Source: an uncultured Verrucomicrobiota bacterium (lineage in GTDB: Bacteria; Verrucomicrobiota; Verrucomicrobiia; Limisphaerales; UBA9464). From it: a stretch of DNA of 5,970 bases. The DNA lies in NCBI GenBank assembly GCA_903864375.1, contig CAIPFS010000355.1:1-5970 (forward strand). Reading direction: 5' to 3'. Both the position numbers and the translations under genes were made by a program. The notes below the pieces were generated by a model, which did no database searches, had not been told where the DNA came from, and was given only the letters and a program-made list of their open reading frames with translations. Below are positions 1-5,970 of this stretch, in pieces. The stretch's first letter is position 1. Every line of letters starts with the position of its first letter.

Positions 1-3
1 CCA

Positions 4-2991
4 TCAGGACCTCCGAGAGGCGCTGGGTGAGATCCAGAACCACCTGCCCGCGGTTTCGTCCTCCAGGCTGATGAAGCAGACGCCCTTGGCTGTTCCGGGA
101 CGCTGACGGCAGATGACCTGTCCAGCCACCCGGACTCGCGTGCCATCCCGGACCCCGGTCAGATCGTCCGCGGTCCAGATATCGGTCAATTTGGAACGGA
201 CGAGGGCCATGGGATGGTCACCGGTCGTCAGGCGAAGCCCGGAGTAGTCGGCCTGCAACCGTTCTGTGGGGGTCATGCGATTCAAGGGCCCCGATTCAAC
301 GGGACCTTCGGCGGGCTGCCAGAGCTCCCCTTCCCTCCGAGGTTGTGCGACCGACCAGAGGGCGGCCCTTCGATGAGGGGATACTGTTTTCAGGGCGCCA
401 ATTTCGCCCAGAGTCGTCCATTCCGCGGTCGTGAACGGAACCCGGGCGCGCAAATCGTCCAGAGACCGGAACGGGCACATTCCCCGTTGCTCGATGAGTA
501 CCTGAGCATGCCGTCGGTCGAGTCCTTGGACCTGCCGAAGGCCCAGACGAATACCTGAATCCGGCTCCAAGATGCAGTCCCAATCCGAATGCGCCACACA
601 CACCGGGCGGACCTTGAGACCACGCCGCCGGGCATCCTGCACCAGCGTGGCCGGGGAATAACATCCCATGGGCTGATTGTTGAGCAGGGCACAGTAAAAC
701 TCGGCCGGGTGGTGCGCTTTGAGATAAGCACTGGCATAGGCCAGGTGGGCAAAGCTGATCGCATGGGATTCGGGAAATCCATAGAGCGCAAACGAACCCA
801 CGGATTTGACGATCGATTCCGATACCTCTGCCGAAACGCCTTTCCTGTCCAATGCCGCCCGCAGCTTCACCTGTGCCCGCTGCATCCGTTCGTCGGACCG
901 GTGAAAGCTCATCGCCTTCCGCAATTCCTCGGCCTCTTCCCCAGAGAAATCCGCCATGACCATCGCCATCTGGAGCATTTGCTCCTGAAACAGCGGGACA
1001 CCAAGCGTTCGCTCGAGCACCGGAATCAACGCCGGCGCCGGGTAGATGACCGCCTCGGTGCCCGACCTTCTCCGCAGATAGGGGTGGGCCAGATCTCCCT
1101 GAATGGGGCCGGGGCGGATGATGGCCACTTCAATCACCAGATCGTAAAAGCACGTGGGCTTCATCCGGGGCAAGGTGGCCATTTGAGCCCGGCTTTCCAC
1201 CTGAAATACCCCGACCGTATCGGCCTTCTGCAACAGCTCGAACGTCGCCGAATCGTTCTCCGGGAGCTGGGACAGGTCGACAGGATGTCCCCGCCGGGAA
1301 CAGAGGGTGACGGTCTCCTTGAGGGCAGCCATCATCCCCAGGCCGAGCAAATCCACCTTGATGATGCCCATATCTTCGCAGTCATCCTTGTCCCATTGAG
1401 CCACAACCCTCCCGGGCATGGAGGCATTCTCCAGAGGAATGAAACGGTGGAGCTGGTCCTGACAAATGATCATCCCTCCCGAATGCTGACCCAAATGCCG
1501 GGGAAGCCGGGCCATCTGCTGGTAAAGCGTCGCGAACGTCGCACTTCGGGGATGGGAGATCGGCAGTCCGGCACGTTCCAATTGCTCCTGCAAGGCCATG
1601 GTGTGGGGAAAATCTCCACTGGCAAACAGGCTGGAAAAACGGTCCAGAACATCCCCCGGAAATCCGAGCACCTTTCCCAATTCCCGGGCGGCACTGCGTC
1701 CCCGGTAGGTGATGAACGTTCCCGTCATCGCAGCCCCATGGGGGCCATGCCGCCGGTAAACCTCCTGAATCACCTGTTCCCGTTGATCACCACTCGGGAG
1801 ATCGATGTCGATGTCCGGCCAGCCTTTCCGGTTCTCGGTCAAAAACCGCTCAAAGAGCACATTGAAGCGAACGGGATCGACCGCTGTGATCCCCAAACAA
1901 TAGCAAACGGCGCTGTTGGCAGCGCTCCCCCTCCCCTGAGCCAGAATATCCTTCGATCGGCAATAGCGAACCAAATCGGCGACCAGCAGGAAGTAACCGG
2001 AAAATCCCAGCTTTTCAATCAGGGCCAACTCCTTCTCCAGTAACAGGCGGACCTTGGCGGGAATCTTCCCATTGTATCGGCCTCGGGCACCCTCCTCCGC
2101 CCATGCCCGAAGAAGGCCGGGCATGGTCTGCCCTGGCTCCACCGGATAGCGCGGGAATTCATAACCCAAATCCGCCAGTCGAAATTCGACCCGTTCATCG
2201 AGACGGAGCGTCTGCGCAATTGCTTCTGGAAGATCGCGAAAGAGCTCGGACATGATCTCCGGCGTTTTCAAATACCGCTCAGCGTTGTGACTCAGTCGGC
2301 GTCCGGCGGTATCGACCGAAACCTGGCTCCGCAGGCAGGTAAAAATGTCGAGAAGCTTTCGTCCCTCAGGTCGGGCGTAAAGGACACCGTTGGTGGCGAG
2401 CAGCGGCAGCCGGCTGGACTGGGATAACTCCACCAAAGCCAGATTGGTGGCGTCCTGATCCCGGTCCCAATGACGCTGGATTTCGACATAGACTCGCCCA
2501 GCCCCAAACGCGGCTTTCAAGTGGGAAACCACCTCTTGGGGAGAACGAGACGGACCGGGATTCAATCGGCCCAGGGTACCCTGAAGCGACTGTTGAAGCG
2601 GGCCTTCCGCATCCCCGGTCAATGCAATCAAACCGTCGGCAAATTCGGGGAGTTCACTCCATTGAATCCGGCCCTCTCCCTTGGGTGCCCTCAAGGCCGC
2701 CCGGGTGAGCAGTTGACACAGATTTTGATACCCACTCCGGTTTTCAACAATCACCGGCAGGACGGAACCATCTTCGAGGAGGAGCTCAGCTCCGTGACGA
2801 GCCCGGAGACCGGATTCGGCTGCCGCGGAGGTCAAACGAGGGGCACCGTAAACTCCCATCCGGTCCAGAATGGCGATCGATCCATGCCCCAGGGAACCTG
2901 CTTCCGCGACCAAGGCCTCAGGCAATGAGGCTCCCCGGAGAAAGCTGAAGGCACTGCGGGCGTGCCATTCCACATAGGCAGGAGTGGCCAT
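4..2991 (-). CDS. dnaE2: Error-prone DNA polymerase DnaE2 (ImuC), 3' end frameshifted
   Basis: This is a C-family DNA polymerase alpha subunit of the DnaE2/ImuC type, which in other bacteria performs translesion synthesis and damage-induced mutagenesis, usually with ImuA and ImuB. Numbering from the ATG at 2991, the order is: a PHP domain starting YVEWHARSAFSFLRGAS (6-22); a polymerase core with QGRGSAANS (352-360), PDIDIDL (392-398, catalytic D393 and D395) and KVDLLGLG (545-552, third catalytic D547); EVAIIRPGPIQG (621-632); a helix-hairpin-helix region with IRLGLRQVQGL (814-824); and an OB-fold start with FISLEDET (973-980). I chose the ATG at 2991 because family similarity begins just after it. 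The frame stays open upstream to a TTG at 3132, but that stretch overlaps the upstream gene and looks non-family. No strong Shine-Dalgarno is visible. From this start the protein is 995 residues, somewhat shorter than the family's usual 1030-1090, because the frame is lost after LEDET. It is probably co-transcribed with the gene ending at 3030. Confidence 0.93.
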   Translation of the reverse strand: MATPAYVEWHARSAFSFLRGASLPEALVAEAGSLGHGSIAILDRMGVYGAPRLTSAAAESGLRARHGAELLLEDGSVLPVIVENRSGYQNLCQLLTRAALRAPKGEGRIQWSELPEFADGLIALTGDAEGPLQQSLQGTLGRLNPGPSRSPQEVVSHLKAAFGAGRVYVEIQRHWDRDQDATNLALVELSQSSRLPLLATNGVLYARPEGRKLLDIFTCLRSQVSVDTAGRRLSHNAERYLKTPEIMSELFRDLPEAIAQTLRLDERVEFRLADLGYEFPRYPVEPGQTMPGLLRAWAEEGARGRYNGKIPAKVRLLLEKELALIEKLGFSGYFLLVADLVRYCRSKDILAQGRGSAANSAVCYCLGITAVDPVRFNVLFERFLTENRKGWPDIDIDLPSGDQREQVIQEVYRRHGPHGAAMTGTFITYRGRSAARELGKVLGFPGDVLDRFSSLFASGDFPHTMALQEQLERAGLPISHPRSATFATLYQQMARLPRHLGQHSGGMIICQDQLHRFIPLENASMPGRVVAQWDKDDCEDMGIIKVDLLGLGMMAALKETVTLCSRRGHPVDLSQLPENDSATFELLQKADTVGVFQVESRAQMATLPRMKPTCFYDLVIEVAIIRPGPIQGDLAHPYLRRRSGTEAVIYPAPALIPVLERTLGVPLFQEQMLQMAMVMADFSGEEAEELRKAMSFHRSDERMQRAQVKLRAALDRKGVSAEVSESIVKSVGSFALYGFPESHAISFAHLAYASAYLKAHHPAEFYCALLNNQPMGCYSPATLVQDARRRGLKVRPVCVAHSDWDCILEPDSGIRLGLRQVQGLDRRHAQVLIEQRGMCPFRSLDDLRARVPFTTAEWTTLGEIGALKTVSPHRRAALWSVAQPRREGELWQPAEGPVESGPLNRMTPTERLQADYSGLRLTTGDHPMALVRSKLTDIWTADDLTGVRDGTRVRVAGQVICRQRPGTAKGVCFISLEDETAGRWFWISPSASRRS
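44..54 (-). other. Probable frameshift site in dnaE2
   Basis: Read on the minus strand, the open frame gives LEDET and then AGRWFWISPSASRRS and a stop, which does not look like a polymerase tail. Dropping two bases (50-51, in the minus-strand run ACCGCGGGCAG) gives LEDETGQVVLDLTQRLSEVLM instead. That frame is open to the window edge and fits the usual OB-fold pattern of FxxLEDETGxVxxxV. A duplicated CG dinucleotide, or loss of one base, would explain it. Whether this is a real mutation or a sequencing/assembly error cannot be decided from the window. If real, the protein loses roughly its last 50 residues. Confidence 0.75.
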
Positions 2992-3029
2992 CGATGGCGG
3001 GGTGGAAAATCGCTCCGCGATGGCGTCCG

Positions 3030-4292
3030 CTATTCCAGTGTTCTGCGCGTGAGCCGGAATTTCCCCGACGGCTCGCCCAAAAGCATTCCGGCGGGACGAG
3101 CCGACACCCGTGAGGAACGTCCGAGAAGACAATGCAACTGGTCGACCGCCTCTGACAACTCTTGCGATTCGGGCGAAACGTCATCCGGAATGTACCGAAT
3201 CCTCACGTTTCCGGCGGCGTCCTGGACACATTGATAATGAAGGATTCCGGTCACCGGACGGAGGCACTCATCGACCTGCCGGGTGGTCAGCCAGGTGCCA
3301 TCGTCGCGACGCAGGGCATCCCTCACTCTTCCGTGAAGTTCCCAAGCCATGTCGGAATTCAAGCGGGTCCTGAGGGCCAGATCTCCAATCCGGTAACGAA
3401 TCAGGGGCATGTACTCATTGGTCATGGTGGTCACCACCAATTCACCCACCCCTTTCGCGTCGGGTTGAACAATCTCCAACCAGGCGGTTTCAGTGCTCGC
3501 CCTCAGGATACCGCTCTCGTCCTCCATCAACAGGTGCCCGGTTTCAGTCGCCCCGTAGAGATTAAATACGGGTACGTCCAGAGCGCGGGTGATGGCAGCC
3601 CGATGGAAAGCACTCACGAACTCGTAGCTGGACAGAACAAATCGAAGGGACGGAAACCGCACACCCCGTCGAAGACAGTGACGGGCAAGCGCCGTGGCAT
3701 AAACCGGGTCCGCGTCCAAAAAGAGCGGCTCCCAGGCCAGTATCTCCCTCACAATCCGATCCCATTCCGAGTCGCTCCACAGCCACGGTTGTCTCGATGT
3801 CGAAAGAAGAAGGACCAACTCCTCGGTTCTCTCCCGGGCGGTTGTCTGACCCTGGTTGCACAGCCCTCCACCACAGGAGGGTGACGCCAATACCGCCCTC
3901 CGCGCCGTCGGATGCTGCTCCAACTCCCTCCAAACGAATGAGTTCAGGCGGAGAGCACGACTCTCCTGCTCGCCCCACCATCCGACTCCCAGGAGCAGCG
4001 GTTGCCGCTCTCCCGAAGTCCCGGAGGTGTGCTCCAGTTCAACCTCAGCCCGATCCAGCAACGTCGACAACTCGACTCCATCGCGGAGAAAATTGTGGGG
4101 AAAGTTCAACCCCATCTCGCGACGCGTGACAAATGGAAGCCGGAGCCAATCCCTGGCCCCAAGGTCCGCACGTCCCGGGATCGTCTGGTACAACTCTCGA
4201 TACAGTGGCACCTCGCGTCGCCAGCGGGCCAACCGCAAATGTGCCGGCTCCTGGACGGGGGTGGGAAATGGCTCAACAAGTTGCATCGTCAT
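3030..4292 (-). CDS. PaaK/CapK-like adenylate-forming enzyme (phenylacetate-CoA ligase / F390 synthetase-related)
   Basis: This is a cytoplasmic member of the ANL adenylating superfamily in the PaaK/CapK branch; such enzymes activate a carboxylate as an acyl-AMP and pass it to CoA or another acceptor. Counting from the ATG at 4292 (420 residues, close to the 430-440 of PaaK), it shows VPLYRELY near residue 28, the phosphate-binding loop TSGTSGERQP (89-98), the adenine-site motif YGATETGH (246-253), YMPLIRYRIGDLA (294-306, with the conserved Asp), the hinge motif HGRVRDAL (320-327), and a C-terminal GKFRLTRR (410-417) whose Lys411 is the likely catalytic lysine. The key residues appear present, so it should be active, but the substrate cannot be read from the sequence. 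No acyl-carrier protein or other pathway gene is in the window. The start is uncertain: a second ATG lies at 4286, GTG codons lie about 30 bases upstream, and the frame is open to a TTG at 4448 that would overlap proC. No clear Shine-Dalgarno decides it. Its stop is 38 bases before dnaE2, suggesting one transcript. Confidence 0.82.
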   Translation of the reverse strand: MTMQLVEPFPTPVQEPAHLRLARWRREVPLYRELYQTIPGRADLGARDWLRLPFVTRREMGLNFPHNFLRDGVELSTLLDRAEVELEHTSGTSGERQPLLLGVGWWGEQESRALRLNSFVWRELEQHPTARRAVLASPSCGGGLCNQGQTTARERTEELVLLLSTSRQPWLWSDSEWDRIVREILAWEPLFLDADPVYATALARHCLRRGVRFPSLRFVLSSYEFVSAFHRAAITRALDVPVFNLYGATETGHLLMEDESGILRASTETAWLEIVQPDAKGVGELVVTTMTNEYMPLIRYRIGDLALRTRLNSDMAWELHGRVRDALRRDDGTWLTTRQVDECLRPVTGILHYQCVQDAAGNVRIRYIPDDVSPESQELSEAVDQLHCLLGRSSRVSARPAGMLLGEPSGKFRLTRRTLE

Positions 4293-4432
4293 CAATGGGT
4301 GGCGTATCGGGGCGAAACCTTTCACCCACACCGACCTGCTCGGAACGTAGCCCAGAACGGTCACGGTGCCAGTGGCGGTCGGGACCTGTTTTAGGATTCG
4401 CACTGGAAGCCGTCCTGGTTCAGGATTTGGAC
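4293..4432. promoter_or_regulatory. Divergent intergenic region between the adenylating enzyme and proC
   Basis: This stretch of about 140 bases lies between two divergent genes and should hold both promoters. I see no convincing -35/-10 pair on either strand. TAGGAT at 4392-4397 is a weak plus-strand -10 candidate without a -35 partner. Other structure is a direct repeat GAAC-N8-GAAC (4343-4358), an imperfect 13-base dyad CACGGTGCCAGTG (4362-4374) and two CGGTC copies (4358-4362 and 4376-4380). The minus-strand frame is open throughout, so part of it may instead code for an N-terminal extension of the adenylating enzyme. Confidence 0.4.
4422..4425 (+). promoter_or_regulatory. Ribosome binding site of proC
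   Basis: AGGA lies seven bases before the GTG at 4433. It decides the start of proC in favour of this GTG rather than the in-frame ATG at 4133, which lies deep inside the oppositely oriented gene. Confidence 0.65.
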
Positions 4433-5248
4433 GTGACGGCGACGACAACCATTGGATTTTTGGGGGCCGGGAAAATGGCCACCGCGCTGGCCCGCGGATT
4501 TCTCCAGTCCGGCTTGGTCACCTCCAACCGCTTGATCGCCAGCGGGACCCAATCCTCAACACGGACGGCTTTTTTCGAGGCCACCGGAGCCCGGGCCACC
4601 GATTCCAATGCCGAGGTCCTTCAATTTGCCGATATTGTCTTTCTCGCGGTCAAACCGGCGCAGGTGGCAGGCGTCCTCGGCACCCTTCGCTCCGAATGGG
4701 CCATCGACCGGCACCTGCTCATTTCGGTCGCCGGTGGCATCACTCTGGAACGTCTTCAAAGTCAGGCTCCCGGTGTGCGTGTGGTTCGGGTGATGCCCAA
4801 TACCCCCGCGGTGGTCGGCCAGGGGGCCAGCGCCTATGCCCTGGGATCGGGAGCCACTGAATCCGACGCCGCCACCACCCAGCAATTGCTGAGCAGCGTC
4901 GGCCTCGCCCTTCAGGTTCCCGAAACCCTTCTCGATGCCGTGACCGGTCTGAGTGGAAGCGGTCCAGCGTATGCCTTTGTGATGATCGAAGCCCTGGCGG
5001 ACGGTGGCGTCGCCGCAGGCCTGCCCCGGGCTCTTGCCCAACGATTGGCCGCTCAAACCCTGCTCGGAGCGGCCCAGATGGTGTTGACCACCGGACAGCA
5101 TCCCGGTGCCCTCAAGGATGCTGTCTGCTCACCGGGAGGCACCACCATCGAAGGAATCCATGAACTCGAACGGGCGGGAATTCGGGCCGCCCTGATGTCA
5201 GCCGTGCGGGCCTCGGCAGAGAAATCCCGACGACTTGGCCAGGCTTGA
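4433..5248 (+). CDS. proC: Pyrroline-5-carboxylate reductase
   Basis: This enzyme catalyses the last step of proline biosynthesis, reducing 1-pyrroline-5-carboxylate to L-proline with NAD(P)H in the cytoplasm. The 271-residue product matches the normal family length of about 265-280. It opens with the Rossmann dinucleotide-binding motif IGFLGAGKMA (7-16), followed by FLAVKPAQV (70-78), VRVMPNTP (118-125) and the substrate-side motif GLSGSGPAYAF (172-182). The P5CR signature is LKDAVCSPGGTTIEGIHELE (227-246). The GTG start is supported by a Shine-Dalgarno-like AGGA seven bases upstream and places the Rossmann strand right at the N-terminus, as is usual. The frame remains open upstream to 4133, but that part is antisense to the neighbouring gene and has no family similarity. 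The next gene begins three bases after the stop, so the two are very likely co-transcribed and translationally coupled. No frame break or missing motif is apparent. Confidence 0.97.
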   Translation: MTATTTIGFLGAGKMATALARGFLQSGLVTSNRLIASGTQSSTRTAFFEATGARATDSNAEVLQFADIVFLAVKPAQVAGVLGTLRSEWAIDRHLLISVAGGITLERLQSQAPGVRVVRVMPNTPAVVGQGASAYALGSGATESDAATTQQLLSSVGLALQVPETLLDAVTGLSGSGPAYAFVMIEALADGGVAAGLPRALAQRLAAQTLLGAAQMVLTTGQHPGALKDAVCSPGGTTIEGIHELERAGIRAALMSAVRASAEKSRRLGQA

Positions 5249-5251
5249 ATC

Positions 5252-5970
5252 GTGAACGTCCCTCCCCCCACCCAACCCCAGGCCCGGACAATTTGGTTTG
5301 CCCTGACCGGTCTCTCCATCGCGTTGACCCTGGCGATCCTCGGTACTGCCGTGATGGGTCTCCGCTATCTGCTGCTACTCCTCGCCCCGGTACTCTGGCC
5401 ACTGGCAATTGCCGGAATCGCCGCCTATCTGCTCGATCCGGTCGTGGAATGGCTGTCGAAGAGAGGCATATCCCGGGCGCGAGGCGTCATCTTGGTGTTT
5501 GCCCTGGCCACCAGCCTGTTGGTCGCCTTGATTGTTATCGTTGTTCCGCCCGCCATCGGCGAATTCGGAAAACTCGTCAACCGCATTCCGGGATATCTCC
5601 ATACCCTCCAAGTGCGGGTCGACAATTCGCTCAATCATCCGCCCCCAAGCCTCCAACGAATCTTGCCCCCGGATTGGCAGGAAAAACTGGGCCTGAAAAA
5701 CTTTCTACCGACCAATCTGGTTCACATCGGGGAAGGAACCAATATCTCCGTGGAGCTGCCCAACGGCGATACCAATCTCACTCCGGAAGTGACCTTGAGT
5801 GTGACCAACCTCCTCGCCAATCTACCCACATCAACCACCGAATCCACCTGGTGGATGAAGGCCCTCGATCCTCGGGCCCTGAAATCCGCCGGGGGCTGGG
5901 TGGCCGCCGTCGCACCTGAGATCGGCGGTTGGCTGGCCAGCCAGTTGGGGCGCGTCGCATCGTGGATGGG
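5252..5970 (+). CDS. AI-2E transporter family (UPF0118/PerM-like) membrane protein, partial at the right edge
   Basis: The frame starting at the GTG at 5252 is open to the window edge and gives 239 complete codons, the N-terminal part of a polytopic inner-membrane protein. Three hydrophobic segments are visible, at about residues 13-36, 38-61 and 77-99. The stretch LLAPVLWPLAIAGIAAYLLDPVVEWLSKRGISRARGVILVF followed by VPPAIGEFGKLVNRIPGYL is typical of the AI-2E transporter family (PF01594). Members include the autoinducer-2 exporter TqsA and a Na+/H+ antiporter, so the substrate here is unknown. From about residue 100 to 239 no membrane segment appears. The family normally has a soluble domain here, but this one is long, with a Thr/Asn/Pro-rich part (about 160-200). 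The start is only three bases after the proC stop, with a weak AGG eight bases upstream, consistent with coupling to proC. The rest of the transporter lies beyond the window. Confidence 0.88.
   Translation, partial: MNVPPPTQPQARTIWFALTGLSIALTLAILGTAVMGLRYLLLLLAPVLWPLAIAGIAAYLLDPVVEWLSKRGISRARGVILVFALATSLLVALIVIVVPPAIGEFGKLVNRIPGYLHTLQVRVDNSLNHPPPSLQRILPPDWQEKLGLKNFLPTNLVHIGEGTNISVELPNGDTNLTPEVTLSVTNLLANLPTSTTESTWWMKALDPRALKSAGGWVAAVAPEIGGWLASQLGRVASWM

Noticed and set aside
589..2043. A 484-codon plus-strand open frame
   Set aside because: It lies entirely antisense to the polymerase core of dnaE2, whose motifs are unambiguous. Its translation has no recognisable domain and is a GC-rich codon-bias shadow.
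3039..3052. A TGTTC half-site ahead of dnaE2, considered as a LexA box of the TGTTC-N4-GAACA kind
   Set aside because: The second half reads CGTGA instead of GAACA, and the site lies inside the 3' end of the upstream gene, so only a five-base half-site is present.
2992..3132. Upstream extension of dnaE2 to a TTG at 3132
   Set aside because: The added 47 residues overlap the end of the upstream gene and show no DnaE2 similarity. Homology begins right after the ATG at 2991.
4133..4432. An extra 100 codons at the N-terminus of proC
   Set aside because: The extension is antisense to the adenylating enzyme and unlike any P5CR N-terminus. The GTG at 4433 has a Shine-Dalgarno and gives the normal length.
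4556..5101. A 181-codon minus-strand open frame
   Set aside because: It is antisense to proC, which carries all its family motifs. The glycine- and histidine-rich translation has no recognisable features.
5245..5919. A 224-codon plus-strand open frame overlapping the permease
   Set aside because: It is rich in Arg, Ser, Pro and Gly with no hydrophobic segments, and is an out-of-frame shadow of the permease frame starting at 5252.

Overview
The window is a GC-rich bacterial segment (clearly above 50% G+C by eye) holding four protein-coding genes in two divergent pairs. No tRNA, rRNA, CRISPR array, insertion sequence or integrase was seen. The protein set and style (a DnaE2-type polymerase, a proC gene directly followed by an AI-2E/PerM-family permease, GTG starts) would suit Verrucomicrobiota or a neighbouring group. 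That placement is an impression from family resemblance, not a demonstrated assignment.

Left half, minus strand: an error-prone DNA polymerase of the DnaE2/ImuC family starts near 2991 and runs leftward. Its polymerase core is intact, with all three catalytic aspartates. The reading frame breaks close to the left edge (around 44-54), inside the C-terminal OB-fold, and a second frame continues the family-like sequence out of the window. A net +2 (or -1) indel, real or from sequencing, is the simplest reading. Upstream of it on the same strand, 38 bases away, is a PaaK/CapK-like adenylate-forming enzyme (phenylacetate-CoA ligase / coenzyme F390 synthetase superfamily). The spacing suggests co-transcription. 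The usual DnaE2 partners ImuA and ImuB are not in the window.

Right half, plus strand: proC (pyrroline-5-carboxylate reductase, last step of proline synthesis) starts at a GTG at 4433 behind a good Shine-Dalgarno. Three bases after its stop, a GTG-started AI-2E-transporter-family (UPF0118/PerM-like) membrane protein begins and runs off the right edge. The gene is open to the edge and lacks an ATG start, so an ORF list requiring both ends would miss it.

The two pairs are separated by about 140 bases (4293-4432), which should carry the divergent promoters. It contains a GAAC-N8-GAAC repeat and an imperfect dyad, but no convincing -35/-10 pair. I did not find a clear novel system. The points most worth checking are the dnaE2 frame break, the unusual adenylating-enzyme/dnaE2 pairing and the long soluble insert in the permease.
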